Below are positions 25,680 to 34,525 of a stretch of 64,000 bases of DNA, piece after piece (position 1 is the stretch's first letter; each line of letters opens with the position of its first letter). The position numbers and the translations under genes were made by a program. The stretch spans positions 806,001 to 870,000 of the forward strand of contig CANLQH010000001.1 of the NCBI GenBank assembly GCA_947493285.1. Direction: 5' to 3'. This DNA comes from an uncultured Tenacibaculum sp. (GTDB taxonomy: Bacteria > Bacteroidota > Bacteroidia > Flavobacteriales > Flavobacteriaceae). The notes under the pieces were generated by a model, which was not told the DNA's origin, searched no databases, and saw nothing but the letters and a program-made list of their open reading frames with translations.

Positions 25680-27656
25680 ATGGAGTATTCTAAAATTCTT
25701 AATATTGGTATTCTAGCCCATGTAGATGCTGGTAAAACAACTTTAACAGAACATTTATTATATCATGCTGGCGCGATTAGAAACATTGGAAGTGTAGATA
25801 AAGGTTCAGCAGTTACCGATAATCTAACTTTAGAAAAAAAACGCGGTATTTCTATTAAAGCTGCAACCACTTCTTTTATTTGGAAAAACACCAAAGTAAA
25901 TTTAATCGATACGCCTGGTCACGTAGATTTTTCAAGTGAAGTCGCCAGAACTCTTTGTGTTGTTGATGCTGTTGTTTTAGTAGTCTCAGCTGTAGAAGGT
26001 GTACAAGCACATACCTTAACTATTGTTGATGCTTTACACAAACTAAACATACCTACAATTATTTTTATTAATAAAATTGATAGACAAGGTGCGGATACAG
26101 AAATGGTTTTAAAGCAAATAAAAAGCGAATTACAATTTAAAACAGTAACTATATTTACTAGTCATAATGAAGGATTACCTTCTGCTCATATCAATCCTGT
26201 TTTTAATAATTCAACTATAGATAAAGAGGCAATTATTGAGGAATTAATTGAAACCGATGAAAACTTACTAACTCAATATTTAAATGGTGTTCATCTATCT
26301 GATGAAGTGTATTTAAAAACCATTACAAAAAACACTTCTAAAGCATTAATATCACCCGTTTTTACTGGAATTGCTAAAAACAATATTGGAGTTGAGGAAT
26401 TACTTAACGGAATAATCCAATTTATTGAACCAAATGAAATAAGTGCTACCAAAGAAACCTCTGCTTATGTGTATAAACTAGAGCATCATAAAATACATGG
26501 AGCTATGGCGCATGTAAAAGTTTTTTCGGGCGAATTATCATCTAAATCTGCTATTTACAATCACACACAAGATTTAGAAACGAAAATCAATCAATCAAAA
26601 ACTTTTTACCAAACCAAACATATAGACACCAATATTAAATCTGGAGATATTGGAATTGTCACTGGTGTTTTAGGTACAAAAGCAGGCGATATTCTTGGAA
26701 CATCAAAAGGAATTCCAAAGTTACCACAATTAAATATTCCTGTATTAAGCGTACAAGTAATAGCAATTAACGATAAAGATTATAATGCACTTGCGCAAGC
26801 TTTACAAATTATAGACAAAGAAGATCCTAGTTTACAATTTAAATGGCATAAACCCGAAAAAGAGTTAATACTCTTATTAATGGGTGATATGCAAATAGAA
26901 GTACTTACCCATTTATTACAAGAACGTTTTAATATAGATGTACGTTTTACAGAACCTCAAATTGTATATAAAGAAACAATAAGTAAAGTGGCAGAAGGTT
27001 ATATTCGCTATTGGATGCCTAAACCTTGTTGGGCGATTATGACTTTTTTAATTGAACCTGCACCTTTAAACTCAGGAGTTACTTATCAATCTATTGTTTC
27101 AAAAAATGATGTTCATAATAAATATCAAAACGAAATAGCTAGAACAATTCCTAAAGCTTTAGAACAAGGTTTACTTGGTTGGGAAGTCACTGATGTGAAA
27201 ATCACTTTAATTAAAGGTGAAGATCATAATGTACATTCGAGACCTGGAGATTTTAACCTCGCTACTCCTATGGGAATTATGAAAGGTTTACAAAACGGTG
27301 GTACTCATTTATTAGAACCTTTATTACATTTTGAAATAAAAACCAATGAAGAATTATTAGGCAAACTAATTTCAGAACTAACCAATAGAAGAGCTTCTAT
27401 AGAAACACCTACTTTTCAGCAAGATTTAGTTTCTCTTACCGGAACTATTCCTGTAGCCACTTCTTTAGACTTAAGTATTAAATTAAATGCTATTTGTAGC
27501 GGACACCTTCGCTTACGTCTGGTTTTTCATGAATACGCAGTATGTCCAGAAGGAGAAGGTAAAATAAAAGAGTATAAAGGTGTAAATCCTTTAGATGAAG
27601 CCCAATGGATTTTACACCGTCGCGGTGCTTACAAAGCAAATGAAAGAGTTATTTAA
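25680..27656 (+). CDS. Tet(M)-like ribosomal protection GTPase
   Basis: A 658-residue translational GTPase of the EF-G/ribosomal protection group. G motifs are AHVDAGKT (13-20), DTPGH and NKID; the switch region RGISIKAA and SVDKGSAVTDN follow Tet(M)/Tet(Q) rather than EF-G. The length and C-terminal domain IV-V match ribosomal protection proteins. Domain IV has HNVHSRPGDF where Tet(M) as I remember it has YSPVSTPADF, so the loop that reaches the tetracycline site differs. It may be an intrinsic chromosomal relative with another ribosome-rescue role. No mobile element or regulatory leader peptide is seen nearby. Its stop overlaps that of the converging thioredoxin gene (TTAA). Confidence 0.82.
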   Translation: MEYSKILNIGILAHVDAGKTTLTEHLLYHAGAIRNIGSVDKGSAVTDNLTLEKKRGISIKAATTSFIWKNTKVNLIDTPGHVDFSSEVARTLCVVDAVVLVVSAVEGVQAHTLTIVDALHKLNIPTIIFINKIDRQGADTEMVLKQIKSELQFKTVTIFTSHNEGLPSAHINPVFNNSTIDKEAIIEELIETDENLLTQYLNGVHLSDEVYLKTITKNTSKALISPVFTGIAKNNIGVEELLNGIIQFIEPNEISATKETSAYVYKLEHHKIHGAMAHVKVFSGELSSKSAIYNHTQDLETKINQSKTFYQTKHIDTNIKSGDIGIVTGVLGTKAGDILGTSKGIPKLPQLNIPVLSVQVIAINDKDYNALAQALQIIDKEDPSLQFKWHKPEKELILLLMGDMQIEVLTHLLQERFNIDVRFTEPQIVYKETISKVAEGYIRYWMPKPCWAIMTFLIEPAPLNSGVTYQSIVSKNDVHNKYQNEIARTIPKALEQGLLGWEVTDVKITLIKGEDHNVHSRPGDFNLATPMGIMKGLQNGGTHLLEPLLHFEIKTNEELLGKLISELTNRRASIETPTFQQDLVSLTGTIPVATSLDLSIKLNAICSGHLRLRLVFHEYAVCPEGEGKIKEYKGVNPLDEAQWILHRRGAYKANERVI

Positions 27657-28114
27657 TTGTTTTTTACAATTTCTTCTAAAAAAGGATAATAATATTCTGT
27701 CATATAAGCTCCTTTTTTTTGACCTAAAACATCACCTTCTGCATTTACAACAAGCATTGTAGGAAAAGAACTAACACCATATTTAAACTTCAACTGTCCG
27801 TTTTCTTTTCTTGCAGATTCAGTCACTAAATCTCTATTTCTTGGAAAATCAGCTTTATATAACACTAAGTTTTTATCAGAAAAACCTTTAAACTTATCTG
27901 TTTCAATCAACTCTCTTTCTATCCTTTTACATGGAGGACACCAATCTGAACCCGTAAAAAATACTAATACAGGCTTCTTCTCTTTCTTTGCCTTTTTTAT
28001 TGCTTTTTCAAAAGACATTTCCCACTTCACATTTTCATTAGCAACAACATGTTCTTGAGCAAAAGCTACGTTTACTCCAAAAAACAGAACCAAAATCAAA
28101 AGTATTTTTCTCAT
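27653..28114 (-). CDS. periplasmic thioredoxin-family protein
   Basis: A 153-residue protein with a signal peptide (cleavage near AFAQ, residue 20) and a thioredoxin fold. The active site is SDWCPPCKRIE with CPPC near residue 58-61, and SFPTMLVV provides the cis-proline. It resembles thioredoxin-7/DUF255-like exported proteins of Bacteroidota that reduce or shuffle disulfides in the periplasm. The partner is unknown. It is a single-gene unit whose last bases overlap the stop of the Tet(M)-like gene. Confidence 0.85.
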   Translation of the reverse strand: MRKILLILVLFFGVNVAFAQEHVVANENVKWEMSFEKAIKKAKKEKKPVLVFFTGSDWCPPCKRIERELIETDKFKGFSDKNLVLYKADFPRNRDLVTESARKENGQLKFKYGVSSFPTMLVVNAEGDVLGQKKGAYMTEYYYPFLEEIVKNN

Positions 28115-28170
28115 TATTATAATTGTTTACCGCTCCAAAAATATCAAAAATAATACCACAAATAAAAATT

Positions 28171-29196
28171 TTAACTTTTTATTTGACTGAAAATAAAGTC
28201 GTTAAATATTTTACCTTTATTTAAAAACTTAGATTGTATCGAAATATAATACAGATTTTCAATTTTACCACTTAAACGCATAAAGTCTTTTTCTGTTGTT
28301 AAAACAATTGAGTTTAACGATGAAAGCTCTTGTTTTGTTTTAACTACTTTATCAATATCATCTTTTGTAAAGTTATGATGATCAGGATAATTTAAGTGTT
28401 TATACTTAATTTCTTTAACGTCTAAATAATTAAGTAATGCTTTCGGGTTTGCAATACCTGTAACCAACAAAACTTCTTTGTTTTTTAATTCAGAAATAGA
28501 AAGCTTACTCGCTCCTTTTAAATCCTCATTATAAGAAATCGTAGTAAAAAATACTTGCTGATTTTTCGCTGGGTTTATCTTTTCAAGAATATTCTTCTGA
28601 TCAACTTCTGATAAATTATCAGGACATTTTGTTACAATAATTACATCTGCTCTCTTCGCTCCTCTTCTACTTTCTCTTAAATTACCAGTAGGTAACATAA
28701 AATCATCAGAATATAAATCGTTGTACTTTGTTAACAGAATGTATGCACTCGCTTCTACCTTTCTATGCTGATAGGCGTCATCTAACAAAACTATTTCTGG
28801 TGGATTTTTACTTTTTAATAATTGTTGAATCCCGTTCGTTCTATTTGCATCAACTGCAACCGTAATCTTATTTTTAAACTTTTTATAAAATTGAAGCGGC
28901 TCATCTCCAACATCAATAGCCTGATGGTTGTCGTTTACGATTTGAAACCCTTTTGTTTTACGCTTATACCCTCTACTTAAAACAGCAATCATATAATCAT
29001 CTTGTAGTAAACGTATCAAATATTCTATTTGTGGAGATTTTCCAGTACCCCCAACACTTAAGTTTCCAACAGCTATTACAGGAATATCAAAAGAAGTAGA
29101 TTTTAAAATTCCGATATCGAAAAACCAATTACGAATCGTCGTAATTACATCATATAAAACTGCAAACGGAAATAATAAAAATCGAAGTAACTTCAT
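28171..29196 (-). CDS. lpxK: tetraacyldisaccharide 4'-kinase
   Basis: Inner-membrane kinase that phosphorylates the 4' position of the lipid A precursor to give lipid IVA. The 341-residue protein has the N-terminal hydrophobic anchor (about 1-25), the Walker A motif VGGTGKSP (about 46-53) and DDAYQHRK, the conserved LpxK motif around residue 138. Length fits the family. It is divergent from nif3 across only 50 bases, in which each gene has its own promoter-like box. It shows that the organism makes lipid A. Confidence 0.94.
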   Translation of the reverse strand: MKLLRFLLFPFAVLYDVITTIRNWFFDIGILKSTSFDIPVIAVGNLSVGGTGKSPQIEYLIRLLQDDYMIAVLSRGYKRKTKGFQIVNDNHQAIDVGDEPLQFYKKFKNKITVAVDANRTNGIQQLLKSKNPPEIVLLDDAYQHRKVEASAYILLTKYNDLYSDDFMLPTGNLRESRRGAKRADVIIVTKCPDNLSEVDQKNILEKINPAKNQQVFFTTISYNEDLKGASKLSISELKNKEVLLVTGIANPKALLNYLDVKEIKYKHLNYPDHHNFTKDDIDKVVKTKQELSSLNSIVLTTEKDFMRLSGKIENLYYISIQSKFLNKGKIFNDFIFSQIKS

Positions 29197-29201
29197 TATA
29201 T

Positions 29202-29233
29202 CAAAAGTAATAAAAATCTTAACTTTGATTCAA
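29202..29233 (-). promoter_or_regulatory. promoter of lpxK
   Basis: On the minus strand TTG (29233-29231), a 21-base spacer and TACTTTTG (29209-29202) match the Bacteroidota consensus. The box ends 5 bases before the lpxK ATG (29196), so the transcript would be leaderless or nearly so. Confidence 0.55.
29220..29227 (+). promoter_or_regulatory. -7 promoter box of nif3
   Basis: TAACTTTG fits TAnnTTTG and lies 19 bases before the nif3 ATG at 29247. It lies inside the lpxK promoter spacer on the other strand, so the two promoters overlap. Confidence 0.5.
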
Positions 29234-29246
29234 GATATTTTACACT

Positions 29247-30341
29247 ATGCAAATAAAAGACGTTACAAGTTACATTGAGCAATTAGCCCCACTTTCATAT
29301 GCTGAAGATTTTGACAATGTTGGTTTATTAATAGGAAACTACAATACCGAAGTAAATGGAGTTTTAGTTACGCTTGACACTTTAGAAGAAACAGTTGATG
29401 AAGCTATTGCTAAAAACTGTAATTTAATTGTAAGCTTTCACCCTATTATATTTAGTGGATTAAAAAAGTTTAATGGTAATAATTATGTTGAACGCGTGGT
29501 TTTAAAAGCCATTCAAAATAACATTGCTATTTACGCAACACACACGGCATTGGATAATGTAAATAATGGTGTTTCAGCTAAAATGTGTGAAGTTTTAGGT
29601 TTGCAGAATTGTAAAACATTAATTCCTAAAAAAGGAATCATAAAAAAGCTAACTACCTATGCTCCTTTTACTGAAGCTAATAATTTAAGAGCTAAGCTTT
29701 TTGAATCTGGTGCTGGAAATATTGGCAACTATGAAAACTGTTCTTTTAATGTTGAAGGAAAAGGAAGTTTTAAAGGGAATGAAGATTCTAACCCTCTGGT
29801 TGGACAAAAAGGTGAATTACGCTTTGAAGAGGAAACTTGTATTTCGGTTACTTTTAATAGTTTTTTAGAAGGTAAAATATTAAATGCCCTTTTTAAAAAC
29901 CACCCGTATGAAGAAGTTGCTTACGAAATTATTACGTTAGATAACAGTAATCAAAATGTAGGTATGGGAATGATTGGTGAGCTTCCATCAGAAATGAAAG
30001 AAAAATCTTTTTTACAATTTGTAAAAAAGACTTTTAAGACTGACTGTGTGCGTCACTCAGAATTGCTAAACAAATCAGTAAAAAAAGTTGCTGTTTTAGG
30101 TGGATCTGGTAGTTTTGCAATTAAAAATGCAATACGAGAAAAAGCAGACGCTTATATAAGTGCAGATTTTAAATATCACGAATTTTTTAAAGCTGAAAAA
30201 AGAATATTACTTGCCGATGTAGGACATTATGAAAGCGAGCAGTTTACAAAAAACCTTTTGGTTGATTATCTTAGTAAAAAATTTAGTACTTTTGCCATTA
30301 TTTTAAGCGAAAAAAGCACAAATCCAATACACTATATATAA
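29247..30341 (+). CDS. Nif3-like dinuclear metal center protein
   Basis: A 364-residue NIF3/DUF34 protein. VSFHPIIFSG (about 68-77) and ATHTALDNV (about 98-106) carry metal-binding His/Asp residues, and the C-terminal VLGGSGSFA and DVGHYESEQF complete the site. The middle part (about 130-235) is the inserted PII/CutA-like domain found in the long form. The family forms hexameric rings; suggested roles (GTP cyclohydrolase type, metal chaperone, metabolite repair) are unsettled. The next gene starts 3 bases after its stop; this pairing with a coiled-coil zinc ribbon protein is common in Bacteroidota. Confidence 0.92.
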   Translation: MQIKDVTSYIEQLAPLSYAEDFDNVGLLIGNYNTEVNGVLVTLDTLEETVDEAIAKNCNLIVSFHPIIFSGLKKFNGNNYVERVVLKAIQNNIAIYATHTALDNVNNGVSAKMCEVLGLQNCKTLIPKKGIIKKLTTYAPFTEANNLRAKLFESGAGNIGNYENCSFNVEGKGSFKGNEDSNPLVGQKGELRFEEETCISVTFNSFLEGKILNALFKNHPYEEVAYEIITLDNSNQNVGMGMIGELPSEMKEKSFLQFVKKTFKTDCVRHSELLNKSVKKVAVLGGSGSFAIKNAIREKADAYISADFKYHEFFKAEKRILLADVGHYESEQFTKNLLVDYLSKKFSTFAIILSEKSTNPIHYI

Positions 30342-30344
30342 CAG

Positions 30345-31115
30345 ATGGCAAAAAAAGAAGTAACGGTAGAAGAAAAGTTAAGAGCGTTATACGATTTACA
30401 ATTAATCGATTCTAGAATTGACGAGATCAGAAACGTGCGTGGTGAATTACCTTTAGAAGTAGAAGATTTAGAAGATGAAGTTGCCGGATTAAATACTAGA
30501 CTTTCTAATTTAGGAGAGGATGTTAGTAATTTAGATACTGATATTAACAACAAAAAATTAGCTATTGAAGAATCTAAAACTTTAATTGCTAAGTACGAAG
30601 AGCAACAAAAAAATGTTCGTAACAATCGTGAGTTTGATTCTTTAACTAAAGAAGTTGAATACCAAGAATTAGAGATTCAGTTATCTGAAAAAAGAATTAA
30701 AGAATATAAAGCTAAAATAGCTCAGAAAAACGAAGTTATTGCTGCTACTAAAGAAAAATTAGCTCAGCAAGAAAATCACTTAACTCACAAGAAAAACGAG
30801 TTAGATGCTATTTTAAAAGAAACTGAAAAAGAAGAGCAATTATTAAAAGAAAAGTCTGTAGAGTTTTCAAAATCTATCGACGAGCACTTATTAAATGCTT
30901 ACACAAGAATTCGTACTAAAGTAAGAAACGGATTAGCAGTTGTTGCTATTGAGCGTGGAGCTGCAGGAGGTTCTTTCTTTACAATTCCACCACAGGTACA
31001 ATTAGAGATTGCAAATCGTAAGAAGATTACAATTGATGAGCACAGTGGTCGTATTTTAGTAGATGCTGCTTTAGCACAAGAAGAAAAAGAAAAAATTGAC
31101 AGCTTATTTGCTTAA
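30345..31115 (+). CDS. coiled-coil protein of the C4 zinc ribbon family, all zinc cysteines replaced
   Basis: The 256-residue protein is a long antiparallel coiled coil (about 10-195) followed by the remains of the C4 zinc ribbon that defines this family. Where related proteins have CGGC near IPPQ and CxxCGRIL, this one reads GAAGGSFFTIPPQ and TIDEHSGRIL, so all four cysteines are changed; the protein has no cysteine at all. The fold is probably kept without zinc. The function is unknown; a nucleic acid or ribosome-associated role has been suggested for relatives. It is co-transcribed with nif3 and followed by a strong terminator. Confidence 0.85.
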   Translation: MAKKEVTVEEKLRALYDLQLIDSRIDEIRNVRGELPLEVEDLEDEVAGLNTRLSNLGEDVSNLDTDINNKKLAIEESKTLIAKYEEQQKNVRNNREFDSLTKEVEYQELEIQLSEKRIKEYKAKIAQKNEVIAATKEKLAQQENHLTHKKNELDAILKETEKEEQLLKEKSVEFSKSIDEHLLNAYTRIRTKVRNGLAVVAIERGAAGGSFFTIPPQVQLEIANRKKITIDEHSGRILVDAALAQEEKEKIDSLFA

Positions 31116-31133
31116 AATTTTTCTAACATATAT

Positions 31134-31163
31134 AAAAAGCTCTCAATATTGAGAGCTTTTTTA
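31134..31163 (+). terminator. intrinsic terminator of the nif3 operon
   Basis: A perfect 14+14 palindrome (31134-31147 with 31148-31161) followed by T residues; the real loop is the central AATATT. Confidence 0.85.
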
Positions 31164-31271
31164 TTGCTCCTAATTTAACTTGATTGTTAATCTTATTTGA
31201 ACTAGTTTCGCTAACGTTGAATATAATTCATTAAAACGAAAACATATTCTTTAAAAAGCTGTAAATCAATT

Positions 31272-31697
31272 ATGAAAAAAATTCTCGTTTTCACAATATT
31301 GTTTTTCTCAATTCAATCATTTTCACAAGAAAACAATGATTGTGACGAAAGGACTATGCCTTACTGGTGGAATGATACAAATAGTAGAATTGAAGGAGAA
31401 GTTCCAGTTTTGAAAAAGGCTATTCAAAAAATTCAGCTTTACGAAACAGAAATTGAACCGAAAAACGGATTTATAACTTTGAGATTAAATATTTCTAAAA
31501 CAGGTAAACTCTGTAATATCGAAACATTCCAAATTGATGAGAATTATAAGAACACTGAATTTAACAAAGGACGATTAATTAAAGATTTGGAACGAATTGC
31601 AATTGAATTAACGGACTGGAAAAGGGATAAAGATTATAAAACTTACAACTTAATTAGGTTAAAAATTAAAGAAGGGCGAATTGAAGAAATTTTTTAA
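31272..31697 (+). CDS. small exported protein with TonB-C-like pattern
   Basis: A 141-residue protein with a signal peptide (cleavage after QSFS, mature start QE). The rest shows GFITLRLNISKTGKL, then a predicted helix and a final strand LIRLKIKEG, which resembles the C-terminal domain of TonB-like energy transducers but lacks the proline-rich linker. I infer this from pattern only. Two cysteines (NDCDERTMPY and KLCNIE) could form a disulfide in the periplasm. The TPR gene begins inside its last codons, so the two form a pair. Confidence 0.6.
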   Translation: MKKILVFTILFFSIQSFSQENNDCDERTMPYWWNDTNSRIEGEVPVLKKAIQKIQLYETEIEPKNGFITLRLNISKTGKLCNIETFQIDENYKNTEFNKGRLIKDLERIAIELTDWKRDKDYKTYNLIRLKIKEGRIEEIF

Positions 31698-32448
31698 AAT
31701 ATTTGGTTACATTGCTTTAACTATTTTTGTTATCGCAATAATTTTTGGAATCTACCTCTATTTTTGGAATGAAAACAGAATTGAGAAATCTAAAAAATTA
31801 TCTCAAAGGATAGAAAGTTTTCAATCACAAGATAGTAATGAATATATGGAATATTCAGTTGATTTCAACAAAGCCGGAGATTTCGAAAACGGGTTTAAAT
31901 ATTTGAACAAAGCAGTTGAACTTGAGCCAGAAATGCATTTGGGTTATCGTGGTTGGATAAGATTAAGGAAATTGAGAGATTTTGACAAAGCATTAGCTGA
32001 TTTTGAAAGACTTGATAGTTTAACACCTAACTTTGTAGATGCTCCTTGGAATGAAAATATTGACTTTTTGCGCGGAGAGTGCTATTTCGGAAAAAAGGAT
32101 TATAAGAAAGCTATTGAATCATTCAATCTAAATGTGAAAAACAATAAAGAAGATTGGGTAGATATTCACACTTTTGTTTATCTAGGTCTTTGTGAATATG
32201 AACTTGGTAATTACGAAAAAGCTATTTCGGAATTTGAAAGAGCTTTAGCACAATCAAAATATACAACCGAATCTTTTTTTGGGATTTCTAAAGCATTTTA
32301 CAAACTTGGAAATATCGAAAAAGCTAAAGAAAATATTTTAGAAGCAGAAAAAAATATTGATTATAAGAGAAATGATATTTACAACGAGTTTTTGAATGAA
32401 ATTTATCTATCTGAAATATTAGAATTTAAGAAACTATTATTCAAATAA
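31681..32448 (+). CDS. membrane-anchored TPR protein
   Basis: A 255-residue protein with an N-terminal membrane helix (about 7-28) followed by three or more tetratricopeptide repeats (about 55-230; typical stretches FKYLNKAVELEPEM, KAIESFNLNVKNN, KAISEFERALAQ). TPR arrays bind other proteins; the partner is unknown. The start is a TTG at 31681 that lies 17 bases inside the upstream gene in another frame. The next ATG would remove the membrane helix, which supports the TTG. The upstream small exported protein is the most likely functional partner. Confidence 0.72.
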   Translation: MKKFFKIFGYIALTIFVIAIIFGIYLYFWNENRIEKSKKLSQRIESFQSQDSNEYMEYSVDFNKAGDFENGFKYLNKAVELEPEMHLGYRGWIRLRKLRDFDKALADFERLDSLTPNFVDAPWNENIDFLRGECYFGKKDYKKAIESFNLNVKNNKEDWVDIHTFVYLGLCEYELGNYEKAISEFERALAQSKYTTESFFGISKAFYKLGNIEKAKENILEAEKNIDYKRNDIYNEFLNEIYLSEILEFKKLLFK

Positions 32449-32534
32449 CTTAAGTTTTATTTCTAACCCCACAACCAATATCTTACACAAGCTAATAAGC
32501 AAAGCTAAAATCAGAATATTGATATAAAAAAGCA

Positions 32535-32564
32535 AAAAACTCGAATCAAATGATTCGAGTTTTT
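32535..32564. terminator. bidirectional terminator between the TPR and DUF349 genes
   Basis: A 14-bp perfect stem (32535-32548 with 32551-32564) with A-run and T-run flanks that can stop both the plus-strand TPR unit and the minus-strand DUF349 unit. Confidence 0.85.
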
Positions 32565-32590
32565 ATTTATTCTCTTAAAAAATCAGATTA

Positions 32591-34435
32591 TTAATAATCT
32601 AACTTTTTTACATATTCTAATTTAGCTTGCCAAACATCTAATTGGTCTTTAAACTCTTGAATTCCTTTACGAACATTTTGTACTAGAGGATTGTCTGCTG
32701 TTGCGTTAGAAATAAAACTTAAGTTATTTTCTAGTTGCTGCATTTCACGAACAGTTTCATCAATTCTTTTACGAATAAAGTATTGTTCTCCATCTAATTT
32801 TCTAAAGTCTTCTTGCGCTAAATAAGTATCTATAACATTTTTAAACTTCATCATTTCAATGTCTGCTCTACTCATGTTTAATCCACCTAAATGAGCATCG
32901 ATTGCTTTGTTAAATTTCTCATCTAAATGACGTGCATTTCTAGGTAAAGACCCTAATTCTCTCCACTTTAAAATAGCTTCTTTAACATTCTCTAAAGTAA
33001 AACTTTCGCTTGCTTTAATTTGCTCGATGTATTCTCTCTTCGCTTCAACAACGGCTAATTGCTCTTTGTTTTGTTCATTTTTCTGAGCATGTAATCTATC
33101 AAAATAAAAATTACAAGCATTTTTAAAACGCTTCCAGATATCATCAGAAAATTTTCTTGGCACGTGTCCAATTTTTTTCCAATCAGCTTGTATACGCTTC
33201 ATAGTATTGGTAGCCTCATTCCAATCATCGCTATCTTTAATACTTTCTGCCAACTCAACCAATGCCATTTTCTTTTTTAAGTTGTCATTCTGAGCACTTT
33301 TTTCAAACTTATAAAAAGTATTTTTAGCAGTATTAAATTTTTTGGTAGCTGCTTTAAATTCTTGCCACACCGATTCGCTTTTACTATAAGGAAGTTTACC
33401 AATATCGAAATATTTTTTTCGCATTGCTTCTATAGCTACAATACTTTTTTGCCAATCGTTATGTGTTTTATTATTAGAAGTATCGTACGCATTAATTTCT
33501 GCAACAACTTCTAATTTAGCATCAATCATTTCTTGATACTTCGATTTTAATTCTTTAAAATACTGATGACGCTTGTCATGAATTTTTTTAGTTGCTTCAC
33601 TAAATTTCCCCCAAACTTCTTCTCTATGATCTTTACCTACAGGTCCAATTTCTTCTTTCCACATACGGTGCAATTCCTGTAAATCTTTAAATGCTGCATT
33701 AACATCTGCAACCTCATTTAAAGCTTCTGCCCTAGAAATTAACTTTAACTTCTCTTCTAGGTTATGCTTAAAATCAAGTTCTCTAAAATCTTTATTTAAG
33801 TGTAATAAATCGTAGAAACGTTCAACATGGTGGTGATAAATTTTCCAAGTATCGTTGTATTTTGTTTTTGGAACCGCACCAATAGATTTCCATCGCTTTT
33901 GTATTGCTTGAAAATCGTTATACATTGTTTTAGGATCCGCATTTGTAATTAACGACTTTAACTCATCAATTAAATTATTACGTTTCTCTAAATTATCTTT
34001 TAATTGACTTTCTAACTGAGAATAATACGCATCTCGCTTAGATTTATATTCTCCTAATAACTTATTGTATTCTGATTTTACTGGGCTAGAAAATTGAAAA
34101 TCGATTGAATTACCTCCATCAGCTAAAAAAGCTGCTTTTTTCTCAGCTAACAACGTACCAAATTTTGTATTAAAAGCACTTTTAAGCGCTTCTACATTTG
34201 ACTTTAATTGTTGAACAGGATGTCCTTTTAACAACTTGCTTAATTCATCAACCAAACTATCCAACTCCATTGAAGTGTAGTCAAGCATTTTTATTTCATG
34301 CTTCTCTTCAGCTTTTTCAGCTTCATTTGCTACTTCATTCTCAACTTCATTTACAGCGTTTTCAGTTTCTGAATTTACAGCTGTATTCTCCTCAACAATA
34401 GGTTGTTCTACTTTTTCCTCGTTATTTTCTAACAT
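32591..34435 (-). CDS. DUF349 repeat protein
   Basis: A 614-residue cytoplasmic protein with a Glu-rich, Thr/Asn-rich N-terminus (1-50) and at least five DUF349 helical repeats. The repeat hallmark is a Trp-x-x-x-Gly-x-x-Pro stretch such as WKSIGAVPK, WKKIGHVPR and WRELGSLPR. The family is widespread in Bacteroidota and Actinobacteria, but its molecular role is not established. Charged long helices suggest a scaffold. It follows aroE by 90 bases on the same strand and may be the last gene of the tamB-DUF368-DUF368-aroE unit. Confidence 0.9.
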   Translation of the reverse strand: MLENNEEKVEQPIVEENTAVNSETENAVNEVENEVANEAEKAEEKHEIKMLDYTSMELDSLVDELSKLLKGHPVQQLKSNVEALKSAFNTKFGTLLAEKKAAFLADGGNSIDFQFSSPVKSEYNKLLGEYKSKRDAYYSQLESQLKDNLEKRNNLIDELKSLITNADPKTMYNDFQAIQKRWKSIGAVPKTKYNDTWKIYHHHVERFYDLLHLNKDFRELDFKHNLEEKLKLISRAEALNEVADVNAAFKDLQELHRMWKEEIGPVGKDHREEVWGKFSEATKKIHDKRHQYFKELKSKYQEMIDAKLEVVAEINAYDTSNNKTHNDWQKSIVAIEAMRKKYFDIGKLPYSKSESVWQEFKAATKKFNTAKNTFYKFEKSAQNDNLKKKMALVELAESIKDSDDWNEATNTMKRIQADWKKIGHVPRKFSDDIWKRFKNACNFYFDRLHAQKNEQNKEQLAVVEAKREYIEQIKASESFTLENVKEAILKWRELGSLPRNARHLDEKFNKAIDAHLGGLNMSRADIEMMKFKNVIDTYLAQEDFRKLDGEQYFIRKRIDETVREMQQLENNLSFISNATADNPLVQNVRKGIQEFKDQLDVWQAKLEYVKKLDY

Positions 34436-34525
34436 ATATACAATGTTTAAGTTCCAATTAATTTAGATTATAAAGATACGGATTCTTATAAAATACCAAA
34501 GTTTATTTTAGGGCAATAATCTCTT

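Noticed and set aside
25680..27656. Acquired tetracycline resistance gene
   Set aside because: No mobile element, leader peptide or composition shift is visible, and the drug-site loop differs; only family membership can be claimed.
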